DNA of 64,000 nt, taken from NCBI RefSeq assembly GCF_007752535.1, contig NZ_CP036426.1, forward strand, positions 3,162,001-3,226,000, given 5' to 3'. This document shows, in pieces, positions 8,983-18,852 of this stretch; the stretch's first letter is position 1, and every line of letters begins with the position of its first letter. This DNA comes from Tautonia plasticadhaerens. GTDB lineage: Bacteria; Planctomycetota; Planctomycetia; Isosphaerales; Isosphaeraceae. The notes under the pieces were generated by a model. It ran no database searches, was not told the origin of the DNA, and worked only from the letters and a program-made list of their open reading frames with translations. Made by a program: the position numbers and the translations under genes.

Positions 8983-9966
8983 TCAGAGGGCGTCGGCCGA
9001 GATGATCTCGCCACCGGCCCGGCTGCCTAGGGCGTTGTAGATCCGGGGACTGATCGTCTGCTTCACGAAGCGGACGGAGCCGTCGGCCAGGGCGAAGTTG
9101 GCCCCGCCGGGGTGGAAGCTCTTGAAGGCGTAGATGTAAACCTGATTGCGCCAGCAGCGTACGCTCCGGTTGGCGTCGAAGAGTGCGTTGATGTCGCAGG
9201 CGTCGCCGTTGGGCTCGACTTGGCCGTCGCGGTAGCTGGTCATCCAGTTCAGGGGGATGACGGTGGTCGCATAGGTGCCGTCGCCGTTGGCCCAGGCGAG
9301 CTGACCGTTGAGGTTCGGCGAGTTCTCGCCGACGAGCAGGGTGTTCGAGGTGCCGTCGCGGACGTCGGCGATCTTGATGACGGCCCCCCGGCTGCACTCC
9401 CCGAAGAGGCCCCGGAACCGACGGTTGCACCCCCAGCTGCCCGGGCTGGGGTCGCCCGAGAGGTAGTCGAAGGGGCTGTCGACCCGGGTGTCGCCGAGGC
9501 TGGCCGTGTAGTTGGTCGGGGCGCCGGTGACGGGGAAGTCGCCGTAGTTCTCCGGGTTGACCCAGTAGAAGTCGGTGAAGAGCCGCTTCGACTCGTCGGT
9601 CGGGCAGAGGAAGCCGTCGATCAGGCTCTGATACACGGTCGTCCGGTTGGCGACGTTGTAGGTGGGCAGGCTGAAGTTGATGGCGTTGTAGACCGACGCC
9701 TGCTCCATGTGGGGCAGGGCGAAGGCGGCCCAGTTCCACCAGGTGCCGACGTAGCTCGGGTCGTTGATGCCGCCGGGCGGGAAGCTGCCGACGGCGTCGT
9801 GGTAGTTGTGGGTCGCCAGGGCGATCTGCTTGAGGTTGTTGGTGCACTGGGCGCGGCGGGCGGCCTCCCGGGCGCTCTGCACCGCCGGCAGCAGCAGGGC
9901 GATCAGGACGCCGATGATGGCGATCACCACCAGCAGCTCGATCAGCGTGAATCCGCGACGGCGCAT
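8983..9966 (-). CDS. DUF1559 prepilin-type protein with H-X9-DG tail
   Basis: Protein of 327 aa that starts with a type IV prepilin leader ([20 protein letters not shown], processing before the Phe) and continues in the conserved [20 protein letters not shown] helix. The C-terminus carries the H-X9-DG signature ([17 protein letters not shown]). These are pseudopilin-like surface proteins, expanded in Planctomycetes, of uncertain function. The lipoprotein gene lies 84 bp downstream in the same direction. Dozens of paralogues per genome are normal, so a specific role cannot be assigned. Confidence 0.92.
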   Translation of the reverse strand: MRRRGFTLIELLVVIAIIGVLIALLLPAVQSAREAARRAQCTNNLKQIALATHNYHDAVGSFPPGGINDPSYVGTWWNWAAFALPHMEQASVYNAINFSLPTYNVANRTTVYQSLIDGFLCPTDESKRLFTDFYWVNPENYGDFPVTGAPTNYTASLGDTRVDSPFDYLSGDPSPGSWGCNRRFRGLFGECSRGAVIKIADVRDGTSNTLLVGENSPNLNGQLAWANGDGTYATTVIPLNWMTSYRDGQVEPNGDACDINALFDANRSVRCWRNQVYIYAFKSFHPGGANFALADGSVRFVKQTISPRIYNALGSRAGGEIISADAL

Positions 9967-10070
9967 GGCTGGCTACTCCGGGGAGAGGGAGAGGGACCGG
10001 GGTCGCGGGCGGCGATGGGGCACCGACCTCGGGGCGCCCGGCGGCGAACCGGCCCAACCGCACGACGGAA

Positions 10071-11558
10071 TCAGGAAGTGCAGTTCGATTGTTGCTGCGG
10101 CTCCGCCCGGACGCAAGGCTCGACCGGGCGATCGCCGCCGGTCGGCGGGGGCCCGGCGGGGGCGCCGTCGCCTCGGGGACGGTTGCGGCCGCGCTCGCCG
10201 GCGTCGATCCAGGGCCAGAGGCAGGCGCCCGCCAGGCAGACGAGGCCGCCGATCCTCAGCCCCCAGGCCCAGCCGAGCTCCCGGCCGAGGTCGGGGGTCA
10301 GCAGGGCCCCGATCCAGGGCGTGACGACCGGCGAGAGGAAGCCGCCGACGTTGCCGCCCGTGTTGACGATCGCCGCCGAGGTCGCCGCCCTGGAGCCGCC
10401 GAGGTCGATCGCCGTCGCCCACGAGGCGCCCTCGCAGATGCCGATCGCCCCCAGCGCCAGCGCGAACGAGGCCACGATCGCCGCCGGCGACGCCGTCAGC
10501 GTTCCGGCGCAGAGCAGGAGCCCGCAGCCGACCATCCCCCCCATCGCCACCGAGGCCCGCGCCCATCGGTACCCGAGCGGGCCCATCAGCCGGTCGGCGA
10601 CCCATCCGCCCAGCGGCAGGCCGACGCCCATCGCCAGCGGCGGGAGCATCGCCGCGATCCGGCTCGTGCGCTCGCCGAGCTGGAGCACCTGCTCGAAGTA
10701 GTGCCCCGACCAGTAGAAGACCAGATACTCGGAGTAGCCGATCGCGGCGTAGCAGGCCGTCAGCAGCCAGAGGCTCCGGTTCCTGGAGAGGGCCGGCCAG
10801 CCGTCGGCCGGCGCGGAGGCCGACGCGACCGCCGCCGGCGAGGGGTCCGCCAGCCGCCCCGCCGACGGCCCGACCGGCCCCCCGGGCCCGCCCCCGCCGA
10901 TCAGCCGACGCTCCGCCCGGTTGACCGACGGGTGCCGGCCGGGGTCGTCCCGCCCGTACCAGATCCAGAGGGCCGCCAGCAGCGCGGTCCCGAGCCCGCT
11001 GACCGCGAACGCCTGCCGCCAGCCGACGGCGTCCATGAGCCGGGCGAAGAGTGGGTGGGCCAGCGCAATTCCCAGCATCGCGGCCGTCATCACCAGCGCG
11101 TTGGCGAGGGCCCGGCCCCGGAAGGGGATCCACCGGGTGACGACCCGGCCGGCCGCGGGATAGAGCGGCGAGGTGAACATCCCCATGAACGCCCGGACGA
11201 CCAGCAGCGTCGGCCAGACCATCCCGACGGCCAGCGCCGGGTGGCCCGCCAGGCCGCTCAGCACGCAGAAGGCGGCCGTGCCGAGCCCGACGGTCGCCAG
11301 CGCCACCCGGCCGCCGACGCGGTCGCTGAACCAGCCACCGGGCACCATGAACGCCGTGTAGGCGACCAGCAGCGCCGAGTAGACGAGGCCCATCCGGACC
11401 TCGTCGATCGGGTACTCGCGCATGATCCGGTCGCCCGCGACCGGCATGCTGATCCGGTTGAAGTAATTGACGAAGCTCATCAGCATCAGCAGGCCGACGA
11501 TCCGCCACCGGACCGACGTGGGCGGATCGGGCCTCGCATCGAGTTCCCCTGGCTGCAT
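10071..11558 (-). CDS. major facilitator superfamily transporter (sugar-acid/anion symporter type)
   Basis: Integral membrane protein of 495 aa with about 12 hydrophobic segments. The MFS loop 2-3 motif appears as GGWFSDRVGGR and a related repeat as GGWVADRLMGP in the second half. The opening VNYFNRISMPVAGDRIMREY resembles the ACS (anion:cation symporter) family, which imports hexuronates and similar acids. The ATG at 11558 is preferred over an upstream in-frame start at 11759, which adds 67 Arg/Gly-rich residues without domain character. Its neighbours (lactonase, enolase-superfamily enzyme) fit sugar-acid use, but the substrate is inferred. Confidence 0.85.
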   Translation of the reverse strand: MQPGELDARPDPPTSVRWRIVGLLMLMSFVNYFNRISMPVAGDRIMREYPIDEVRMGLVYSALLVAYTAFMVPGGWFSDRVGGRVALATVGLGTAAFCVLSGLAGHPALAVGMVWPTLLVVRAFMGMFTSPLYPAAGRVVTRWIPFRGRALANALVMTAAMLGIALAHPLFARLMDAVGWRQAFAVSGLGTALLAALWIWYGRDDPGRHPSVNRAERRLIGGGGPGGPVGPSAGRLADPSPAAVASASAPADGWPALSRNRSLWLLTACYAAIGYSEYLVFYWSGHYFEQVLQLGERTSRIAAMLPPLAMGVGLPLGGWVADRLMGPLGYRWARASVAMGGMVGCGLLLCAGTLTASPAAIVASFALALGAIGICEGASWATAIDLGGSRAATSAAIVNTGGNVGGFLSPVVTPWIGALLTPDLGRELGWAWGLRIGGLVCLAGACLWPWIDAGERGRNRPRGDGAPAGPPPTGGDRPVEPCVRAEPQQQSNCTS

Positions 11559-11827
11559 GGGACGCCGGCCCTCCCCTCGAGATCCGCCGATCGGTGGGCC
11601 CCGACGGTCGATCGCCTCGGGGATCGGGCCATCGTATGAGGGCCCGGCGGCCGCCTCAAGCGTGGCCTCGCCTCGGCGTCGGCCCGATGTCTCGGCCGTC
11701 GTCCCTCGCCGCCCCGGGCCCTGCGCCCTTTTTCGTGGCGATTGATCGGATCGACGCATAGACTCTCCCCCGAAGCTCGTCGCTGCCGACGATTGCCCCC
11801 CGCTCCTCTCTCCGGAGGATCCCGACG

Positions 11828-12781
11828 ATGCGGATCGCCCTGCTCGCTGTCGCTGCCCTCGCCCTGGCCGCCGTCTCGGCCCCGGCCGACGACCTCCCCC
11901 CCTCCGACGCCGTCGAAGCGGTGGAGGTCGTCCGCACGGGGGACTATTCCGAGGGGGTCGTCGTCGACCACGAGGGCAATCTCTACTTCTCTCACGGCCG
12001 GGTCATCACCAAGACGACCCCGGACGGCTCCGAGGTGTCGACCTGGGCCGAGACGGGCGAGCCGAACGGCCACAAGATCCTCGCCGACGGGACGCACCTC
12101 GTCTGCGACCCGGGCCGCCACGTCGTGCTCCGACTCGACGCCGGGGGCCGGGAGCTCGGGACCGCGGCCGGCGAGTCGGACGGCCAGCCCCTCGAGGCGC
12201 CCAACGACCTGACCCTCGATCCGCCCAACGGCGGCTTCTACCTGACCGACCCGGGGGCCTGGGACCCGAACAACTATGAGGGGAAGGTCCACTACGTGGA
12301 TGCCGACGGCCGGGCCCGGGTCATCGCCACCGGCCTCGGCTACCCGAACGGGATCGTCCTGCGGCCCGACGGCAATGAGCTGCTCGTCGGCGAGAGCTTC
12401 CGCAACCGGATCATGGCCTACCCCGTGCTCGGCCCCGGGAGGCTGGGCGAGGGCCGGGTGTTCGTCGAGCTGCCCGAGAAGGTGCCGGGCCAGTCCGACA
12501 ACCAGCCCGACGGCCTGGCGCTCGACACCCTCGGCAACCTCTACGTCGCCCACTACGGCATGGGGCAGGTCCAGGTCATCAGCCCCTCGGGCGAGGTCAT
12601 CCGCCGATATCCCGGCGGCAACCTGACGACCTCCAACGTCGCCTTCGCCGGGCCGGACATGGACCAGCTCTTCGTGACCGGCGGGGAACCGGGCGCCCTC
12701 TACCGGATCGACCTGGGCGTCCGGGGCTTGACGATCCTCCCGCCCCGGTCGGGAAAACCTCGGGAGGGCTCCACCCGTTGA
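11828..12781 (+). CDS. SMP-30/gluconolactonase-like beta-propeller protein, secreted
   Basis: Protein of 317 aa with a signal peptide (MRIALLAVAALALAAVSAPA). The repeats are of the six-bladed SMP-30/LRE propeller: YSEGVVVDHEGNLYFS, APNDLTLDP, GYPNGIVLRPDGNELLV and PDGLALDTLGNLYVA. The Glu/Asn/Asp metal-site positions of this family are present (SEGV, APND, GYPNG, PDGLALD). Such enzymes hydrolyse aldonolactones or other lactones in the periplasm. It lies divergent to the MFS gene with a 269-bp space. Confidence 0.82.
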   Translation: MRIALLAVAALALAAVSAPADDLPPSDAVEAVEVVRTGDYSEGVVVDHEGNLYFSHGRVITKTTPDGSEVSTWAETGEPNGHKILADGTHLVCDPGRHVVLRLDAGGRELGTAAGESDGQPLEAPNDLTLDPPNGGFYLTDPGAWDPNNYEGKVHYVDADGRARVIATGLGYPNGIVLRPDGNELLVGESFRNRIMAYPVLGPGRLGEGRVFVELPEKVPGQSDNQPDGLALDTLGNLYVAHYGMGQVQVISPSGEVIRRYPGGNLTTSNVAFAGPDMDQLFVTGGEPGALYRIDLGVRGLTILPPRSGKPREGSTR

Positions 12782-13013
12782 GGGCCATCGCATCCGGGCG
12801 GCGAGCCGGTCCGCCGTGGGGTCGATGGGACGCCCCCATCGACCGGTCGCTTCGACCTCCCCACGAGACTCGGCGACGCTCGGATGCCCGGGCGCGTCGG
12901 CCCCCGGGCCGGTCCCGGGCCGGGACCGAGGTCGGTGCCCCACCGGCCCTTGCCGCCCGCCCGGGATGCCGCCCGACGCCCGTGCGCCCCCGATGCCCGG
13001 GGGATGCCTCGGC

Positions 13014-13583
13014 TCAGGGGTTGACGCGGACCGTGCCGGACTCGTCGATGACGAAATTGAAGGTGTTCGAGCCCCGCTCCACCTCGACCGCGAGGCCGGA
13101 CTCGGTCGGGTTGCTCAACTTCATCGGGATGAGCGAGCGGTACGTCTTGCCGCCCTTGTCGGTGAAGGTCTCCGCCGCAGGGCCCGACGACCGGCTCGCC
13201 TGGGCCGCGGCGCCGGCCTTGGCCCTCATGAAGCCGGCGGGGTCGTCCTGCGGCTTGGGCGCCGGCCGGTCGGAGATCGGCTCCTCCTCCAGGCCGGCGA
13301 GGCCGACGAGGTGATGGCCGACGATGGCGCCGTCGCCGGCCGACTCGGTCGACATGACGAACGAGCCGTCGGCCGTGATGGCCCCGACGGCGGGCGGGCC
13401 GACGGTCCCCTGCGCCTCGTCGGGCATGAAGAAGACCGTGCCGTTGGTGATCGGCTCGCCCTTGAAGGTCACCGTCCCGCGGACACGTCCCATGGTCAGG
13501 CCATTGCCCGGGGAGCAGGCCGGCAGCAGCAGGAGCAGGGCCGCCACCGCGGTCGGGCGGCCAGTTCGGCGTGTTCGGTTCAT
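13014..13583 (-). CDS. small lipoprotein with carboxypeptidase-regulatory-like domain (second copy)
   Basis: Protein of 189 aa, paralogous to the one at 8347-8898: lipobox LLLLLPAC, GRVRGTVTFKGEPITNGTVF, GTVGPPAVGAITADGSF, and a closing GSNTFNFVIDESG strand. As with the first copy, it lies directly downstream of a DUF1559 gene (57-bp gap) and was probably duplicated with it. The central part (residues about 95-140) is Ala/Gly/Pro-rich and probably a flexible linker. Confidence 0.8.
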   Translation of the reverse strand: MNRTRRTGRPTAVAALLLLLPACSPGNGLTMGRVRGTVTFKGEPITNGTVFFMPDEAQGTVGPPAVGAITADGSFVMSTESAGDGAIVGHHLVGLAGLEEEPISDRPAPKPQDDPAGFMRAKAGAAAQASRSSGPAAETFTDKGGKTYRSLIPMKLSNPTESGLAVEVERGSNTFNFVIDESGTVRVNP

Positions 13584-13640
13584 CGGGTGCCGTATCCTGG
13601 TCGGGGCGGGGCGTTGCCGCCCGGCCTCGGGGCGATGGGA

Positions 13641-14684
13641 TCAGAACTGGTCGGCCGAGACGACCTCACCGCCGGCCTTGGAGCCCAGCGCGTTGTAGAC
13701 GCGAGAGCTGATCATCTGCTTAAGGAACCGGACCGAGCCGTCGCAGAAGGCGAAGTTCGCGCCGCCGGGGTGGTAGCTCTTGAAGGCGTAGACCACGGTC
13801 TGGTTCCGCCAGCAGTGCTGGGCGCCGGTGAAGTTGTTCAGCTGGCCGAGGTCGCAGGTTGTGCCGTCGGTCGGGTCGACCATCCCGTCCTTCAGCTCGG
13901 TCCTCCAGTTGATGGGCACGACGGTCGAGGCCATCGTCGCATTGCCGTTGGACCAGAGCAGCGCGCCGTTCATGTTTGGCGAGCACTCTCCGGCGAGCAG
14001 GGTATTGCTCGTGCCGTCCCGGACGTCGGAGATCTTGATGGACTTGCCGTCGCTGCAGTCGCCGAAGATCCCCCGGAGACGGCCGTTGCAGCCCCAGTTC
14101 GGGCCGGTGCCGGGTGGGCTCTCCCCCGAGAAGAGGTCGAAGGTCAGGTTGCCGGTCTTCTGGTCCCCCCAGTTCCCGACGTAGCAGGTTGCGGCGCCGG
14201 TGTACGGCGTCCCCAGCAGGCTCCAATTGCTCCCCGCGGTCAGCCAGGACAGGTTCTCGACCAGGCCTTCGCCCACGTCGTCGGAGGGGCAGAGGTACGA
14301 GCGCACGACGGTCCGGTAGGCGGTCACCTGGGGATCCTGGAGTGCATTGGCGTTGAGCTGATTGATGTTCGGCAGGGAGAAGTTGATCGAGTTGTAGACC
14401 GGGTTCATCTCCATCCCCGGCAGGATGAACGACAGCCAGTTCCACCAGGTCCCGTTCCAGCCCGGGTCGCTGATCCCGCCGGGCGGGAAGGCCCCGACCG
14501 CGTCGTGGTAGTTGTGGCAGGCCAGGGCGATCTGCTTGAGGTTATTGGTGCACTGGGCGCGACGCGCCGCCTCTCGGGCCGATTGGACCGCGGGGAGGAG
14601 CAGGGCGATGAGCACGCCGATGATGGCGATGACCACCAGCAGCTCGATCAGCGTGAAGCCGGGACGATCACCACGGAGACGCAT
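13641..14684 (-). CDS. DUF1559 prepilin-type protein with H-X9-DG tail (second copy)
   Basis: Protein of 347 aa with leader [20 protein letters not shown], the same [20 protein letters not shown] helix as the first copy, and the tail [20 protein letters not shown]. The ATG at 14684 is chosen because it places the prepilin leader within ten residues of the start; a much longer upstream open frame (to 15749) lies antisense to the flavoprotein gene and is rejected. Together with 13014-13583 it forms a second pilin-like/lipoprotein pair. Confidence 0.92.
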   Translation of the reverse strand: MRLRGDRPGFTLIELLVVIAIIGVLIALLLPAVQSAREAARRAQCTNNLKQIALACHNYHDAVGAFPPGGISDPGWNGTWWNWLSFILPGMEMNPVYNSINFSLPNINQLNANALQDPQVTAYRTVVRSYLCPSDDVGEGLVENLSWLTAGSNWSLLGTPYTGAATCYVGNWGDQKTGNLTFDLFSGESPPGTGPNWGCNGRLRGIFGDCSDGKSIKISDVRDGTSNTLLAGECSPNMNGALLWSNGNATMASTVVPINWRTELKDGMVDPTDGTTCDLGQLNNFTGAQHCWRNQTVVYAFKSYHPGGANFAFCDGSVRFLKQMISSRVYNALGSKAGGEVVSADQF

Positions 14685-15088
14685 GGGAGCCCTCCCGAGG
14701 GAGCGGGGATGGAATCGACGCCTCTCTACGGACGGGGGCCGGCCCGAGACACCCGGGGCTCCGCCGACCGTCCTCTCACCGACACCTCGGCCGCATGGTC
14801 GATTTGGCGGCCAACCACACCGCATCTTCACCTTATCGCGGCCCCAATCCGACGCAACGGGTGACCGCATGGTCCGGCCGATTATTCCGACGGATGCCGG
14901 CGGCCCCGCGTCGAGGCGAACCCCCTCGGGCCTCGTCGAGGCGGGGGGAGGCATCCGGGACGACGCGGAGGACATGCGGATGTCCTCGGTGATCTTGGAG
15001 CGACAATTCGGGCGCTCGTGGCCCGATTTGTCGGCGATCACGGCGGATCGCCGCCCCGACGGGCGGCCCGACGCGGGGCGAGGTCGCC
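14685..15088. other. intergenic region without recognised gene
   Basis: This 404-bp stretch lies between the start of the DUF1559 gene and the end of the flavoprotein gene. It should include the DUF1559 promoter. Frames open through it are out of phase with both genes and have no domain. Confidence 0.4.
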
Positions 15089-16315
15089 TCAACGATCGTG
15101 GCCGCCGGTCGGGCCGATCGCGTCGCCCCGGTGGCCCCCCGGCCGCCAGAGGTCGATGTCGATCCCGGGGATGTCGTCGAGCGCGAGGTCGGCCAGGATG
15201 CGGCCGATCAGGCACGAGAACTTGAATCCGTGGCCGCTGCACGGGCTGGCGACGATCACCCCGGGACGGCCGGGGAGCGGGCCGAGGAGGAAGTGGGCGT
15301 CGGGGGCCTCGGTGTAGAGGCAGACCTCGGACCGCAGGAGCGGGGCATCGGCCAATGACGGGAGGACGCCCCGCAGGAAGTCGCGGACGAGGTCGACATA
15401 GGAGGCGTCGACGGCGCGGTCGACGGCGTCGGGGTCGCAGTCCGGCCCCGAGTGGCGGGCGACCTTGACGCCGGTGCCCAGGAAGTCCGGCATCCCGTAG
15501 AACGCCTCGGACGGCGACGCTCCCTTGCAGATGAAGGCGGGCAGCCGGCCGATCGCGAACGGCCCGATCGGGTCCGGCCCCAGGTAGAGGACCTGCTGGC
15601 GGGTCGGCCGGAGCCGGTCGGCCAGCCCGGGCAGGAGGCGGCCCGCCCAGGGGCCGGCCGCCACGATCAGCCGGTCGGCGGTGATGCGGAGGCGGTCGGC
15701 CAGGAGGGCCGGCCGCTCGCCGTCGAGGTCGATCCGGCGGATCGGGCACCGCTCCAGCACCTCGGTCGTCCCGGCGCCGAGGCGTCGGGCCAGCTCGATC
15801 TGGGCGGCGATCGCCCTCGATGCGGAGATCAGGCCGGCGTCGGGCTCGAAGACCGCGTCGAACTCGTCCGGGACGGCGAACGACGGGTAGGCCCGGCGCA
15901 CCTCCGCGCCGCGGAGGCGGCGGTGGGGTACCCCGACCTCCTCCAGGCTCGAGGCGACCCGGGCGACGTAGTCGACCCCCGGCGGGCAGAGGCTCAGGCC
16001 GCCGATCTTCACATAGAGCAACTCGCCCGCCTCGGCTTCGAGCCGCCTCCAGGCGGCGAACGCCTCGGGCATCAGCCGGGAGTAGAGCACGTCCGCGTAG
16101 GAATGGCGGATGATCCGGGCGGCGCCGTGAGAGCTGCCCCGGTCGTGCCCCGCCTCAAACTGCTCGACCAGCAGCACGGGCTCTCCCCGGCGGGCGAGGT
16201 GGTAGGCCGCAGCGGCGCCCATGGCGCCGGCGCCGAGGATGACGTTGCGGGCGTGGCGATGGTCTATGGGCGAGACATCCGGGATCGGGCGCCCGGGCGG
16301 AGGGGGGCCCGACAT
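15089..16315 (-). CDS. sarcosine oxidase-like FAD-dependent amine oxidase
   Basis: Protein of 408 aa of the DAO/MSOX fold. The dinucleotide motif GAGAMG is at about residues 28-33. [13 protein letters not shown] corresponds to the substrate-pocket His/Arg segment of monomeric sarcosine oxidase and N-methyltryptophan oxidase. Cys332 in [13 protein letters not shown] is placed as the covalent-FAD cysteine, and Lys365 in SGHGFKF as the oxygen-activating Lys (family knowledge). The expected reaction is oxidative demethylation of a secondary amine, giving formaldehyde, glycine-type product and H2O2. The gene lies 49 bp downstream of the glutamine-synthetase-like gene on the same strand, which fits methylated-amine metabolism; the substrate is inferred. 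Confidence 0.82.
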   Translation of the reverse strand: MSGPPPPGRPIPDVSPIDHRHARNVILGAGAMGAAAAYHLARRGEPVLLVEQFEAGHDRGSSHGAARIIRHSYADVLYSRLMPEAFAAWRRLEAEAGELLYVKIGGLSLCPPGVDYVARVASSLEEVGVPHRRLRGAEVRRAYPSFAVPDEFDAVFEPDAGLISASRAIAAQIELARRLGAGTTEVLERCPIRRIDLDGERPALLADRLRITADRLIVAAGPWAGRLLPGLADRLRPTRQQVLYLGPDPIGPFAIGRLPAFICKGASPSEAFYGMPDFLGTGVKVARHSGPDCDPDAVDRAVDASYVDLVRDFLRGVLPSLADAPLLRSEVCLYTEAPDAHFLLGPLPGRPGVIVASPCSGHGFKFSCLIGRILADLALDDIPGIDIDLWRPGGHRGDAIGPTGGHDR

Positions 16316-16364
16316 GAGGATCCGAGCACCTGTGCGACTCCCGAAGACTCCGACGCGCTCGCCC

Positions 16365-17735
16365 TCAGAGGGCCGTCAGGTAGCGCCGGATCTCCCAGCG
16401 ATCGACCTGGGCGTGATAGTCCCGCCACTCGTCCCGCTTCAGTCGGAGGAACTCGTCGGCGATCGGGCCCAATGCCTCCCGGACGACCGGGTCGGCCTCG
16501 AACGCATCCAGCGCCTCGTCGAGCGACTGCGGCAGGCGGGCGATCCCTCGCGCTGCCATCTCCTCCGGGCCGGCCTCGTAGAGGTTGCCCCGATTCGGCT
16601 CGCCGGGGTCGATCGCGTTGGCGACCCCGTCGAGGCCCGCCGAGAGGTAGGCGGCCAGCGCGAGGTAGGGGTTGCACGACGCCGAGACGGTCCGGTCCTC
16701 GAAGTGGCCCGGCTCGGGCGTCCGGATCATCTGAGTCCGGTTGTTGTCGCCGTAGGAGACGAAGGCCGGGGTCCAGGTGTAGCCCGACCGGGACCCGAGC
16801 GTCGCGGCCCCCCCCTGCAGGCGCTTGTAGCAATTGACCGTCGGCGACGCGACGGCGCACAGCGCAGGCGCGTGCCGCAGGACGCCCCCCAGGAAGTGGT
16901 AGCCGAGGGCCGAGATGCCGAGGCCCCGGCGGTCGTCCTCGTCGACGAAGAGGTTCGCCCCGCTCTCGGCGTCGGCCAGGTGGAAGTGGACGTGGGCCCC
17001 CGAGCCGGTGCGATCGGGGAACGGCTTGGGCATGAAGGTCGCGACGGCGTCGAACCGCCGGGCGACCTGGCCGGCCATCATCCGGAAGAAGGTCAGGCGG
17101 TCCGCCGTGACCAGGGCGTCGGCGTACCGGAAGTTGATCTCGAACTGCGAGTTGGCGTCCTCGTGGTCGGACTGGTAGACCCCCCATCCCAGTGCCTGCA
17201 GCGTGTCGTTCATGGCCCGGAGGAAGCCGAGGGCGCCGGACAACCCGTTGTAGTCGTAGCAGGGCTTTTGGAGGTCGTCGACGCGATCCGGGTCCCAGCC
17301 GGAGATCGAGCCGTCGGCGTCTCGGGTGACGAGGAAGAACTCCGGCTCCATGCCGACGTTGAAGGAGAAGCCGAGGCCCCGGGCGCGGTCCAGGACCCGC
17401 CGGAGGTTCACGCGAGGGCAATAGGGGTGGGGCTCGCCGTCGACGAACAGCTCCGCGGCGAATCGGGCGACGCCCGGCTCGTAGGGCAGCGGGGTGTAGC
17501 TGTCGAGGTCGATCCGGGCCATCAGGTCGTGCGAATGCGGCCCCTGCCCCATGCCCCAGATCGCACCGCCCGCGAACCCGGCGCCCGACTCGAACGCGGG
17601 CACCAGGCCCGACGCCGGCACGAGCTTCACCTTGGCCGCGCCGTGGAGGTCCACGAACTGGACCAGGAGGTAGTCGATTCGGTCGGCGTCCAGCCGATCC
17701 CGGAGCGCGGCCAGCCGAGGGTCGGTTGTGTTCAT
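16365..17735 (-). CDS. GlnT-type glutamine synthetase / gamma-glutamylmethylamide synthetase-like
   Basis: Protein of 456 aa. The beta-grasp N-domain (YLLVQFVDLHGAAKVKLVP) and catalytic domain are present: GMEPEFFLV (metal Glu), QFEINFRYADAL (Glu), GSGAHVHFHL (His for ATP/metal), NCYKRLQGG and NNRTQMIR (Arg). The form is that of GlnT/GMAS enzymes, which ligate ammonia or an alkylamine to glutamate. Divergent from it stand the three Glx/Mgs genes, the usual company of GlnT/GMAS, so a role in methylamine or amide nitrogen use is likely. Ammonia versus methylamine cannot be told from the sequence. Confidence 0.85.
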   Translation of the reverse strand: MNTTDPRLAALRDRLDADRIDYLLVQFVDLHGAAKVKLVPASGLVPAFESGAGFAGGAIWGMGQGPHSHDLMARIDLDSYTPLPYEPGVARFAAELFVDGEPHPYCPRVNLRRVLDRARGLGFSFNVGMEPEFFLVTRDADGSISGWDPDRVDDLQKPCYDYNGLSGALGFLRAMNDTLQALGWGVYQSDHEDANSQFEINFRYADALVTADRLTFFRMMAGQVARRFDAVATFMPKPFPDRTGSGAHVHFHLADAESGANLFVDEDDRRGLGISALGYHFLGGVLRHAPALCAVASPTVNCYKRLQGGAATLGSRSGYTWTPAFVSYGDNNRTQMIRTPEPGHFEDRTVSASCNPYLALAAYLSAGLDGVANAIDPGEPNRGNLYEAGPEEMAARGIARLPQSLDEALDAFEADPVVREALGPIADEFLRLKRDEWRDYHAQVDRWEIRRYLTAL

Positions 17736-17900
17736 CGGATCTCCCCAGGGTCGAGCGAGGCCGGCGCGGCCGACGGCCTCCGAGGACGGCGGGGAGAGGG
17801 CGACCGGAGGCGACCCGATCATGATGGCGACAGCGGGCTCGCGGTCACTATACTTGTCCCGACCGCGAGCGTTCTCGCCGGATCGGCACGAGGACCGGGC
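17736..17900. promoter_or_regulatory. divergent promoter region between glnT-like and glx-like operons
   Basis: The 165-bp gap separates two divergent starts. It includes the comparatively AT-rich stretch CACTATACTTG near 17846-17856, which may hold a -10 element. No operator repeat is obvious. Shared regulation of the two units is likely. Confidence 0.45.
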
Positions 17901-18818
17901 ATGTGCGGGGTCATCGGCTTCATGGACAAGCTGGGCCGGGCCGACTGCCCGTCGGGCCTCGTGACGATGGCGATGCTCGACGCCCTCGGCTGCCGGGGGC
18001 CCGACAGCGCCGGCCTGGCCGTCCTCCGAGGGGACGCCGAGGGGCCGGCCGGCTGGACCGTCCGGATCTCCGGCGTCGATGCCGGGTCGGTCGCCCAGGC
18101 CCTCGACGGGCTCGGGGAGGTCGGCCGGATCCGGCTCGACGGCGAGACCGTCGTCGCCTGCATCCGGGCCGCCCCCGGCGTGACCGCCGAGCAGGTCGAG
18201 CGGGCGCTGGGCGGCCGGAGGGGAGGGCCGGAGGTGCTCTGCCTGGGCTCGGCGCTCGACCTGGTCAAGCAGGTCGGCTCGCCGGCCGGCCTCGGCGCGA
18301 CCTACGGGCCGGCGGATTGGCGGGGCCCCCTGGCGATCGGCCATACCCGGATGTCGACCGAGAGCAGGATCGACCTGAGCCACTCCCAGCCGTTCTGGGC
18401 CCACGGCGTCCCCGACCTCGCCACGGCCCATAACGGCCACGTCACCAATTATCACCGGCTCCGCCGCCGCTTCGAGCGGCTCGGGACGACCTTCTACACC
18501 AACAACGACTCCGAGGTGATCGGCGTCTACCTCCGAGACCGCCTGGAGCAGGGCCGGTCGCTGCCGGAGGCGATGGCCGACTCGCTCGAGGACCTGGACG
18601 GCGCCTACAGCTATCTCGTCGCCTCTCCCGAGGGGCTGGGCGTGGTGCGCGACCGCTTCGGCTTCAAGCCCCTGATGGTGGCCGAGGCCGAGGAGTTCGT
18701 CGCGGTCGCCACCGAGGAGGTCGCCCTCCGTCGCGCCCTTCCCGGAGACTTCCGCGCGGTCGAGGCGCCCCCGGGCCGGGCGACCTTCTACCCCCTGCCC
18801 GTCGCCATCCCGGCCTGA
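17901..18818 (+). CDS. class II glutamine amidotransferase (GlxB / N-methylglutamate synthase subunit A-like)
   Basis: Protein of 305 aa starting MCGVIGF, so the N-terminal Cys2 nucleophile of Ntn-type amidotransferases is exposed after Met removal. Further signatures: RGPDSAGLAV, the HTRMSTESRIDLSHSQPF segment, NGHVTNY and NNDSEVIGVYL. The domain hydrolyses glutamine and passes ammonia to a synthase partner. The next two genes encode the GXGXG and FMN/Fe-S parts, so this is the split glutamate-synthase-like complex known as GlxBCD or, in methylotrophs, MgsABC (N-methylglutamate synthase). Spacing to the next gene is 34 bp. Confidence 0.87.
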   Translation: MCGVIGFMDKLGRADCPSGLVTMAMLDALGCRGPDSAGLAVLRGDAEGPAGWTVRISGVDAGSVAQALDGLGEVGRIRLDGETVVACIRAAPGVTAEQVERALGGRRGGPEVLCLGSALDLVKQVGSPAGLGATYGPADWRGPLAIGHTRMSTESRIDLSHSQPFWAHGVPDLATAHNGHVTNYHRLRRRFERLGTTFYTNNDSEVIGVYLRDRLEQGRSLPEAMADSLEDLDGAYSYLVASPEGLGVVRDRFGFKPLMVAEAEEFVAVATEEVALRRALPGDFRAVEAPPGRATFYPLPVAIPA

Positions 18819-18852
18819 CCCCGGACCCCGCCCGCCGCCGAGGGAACGCGCC

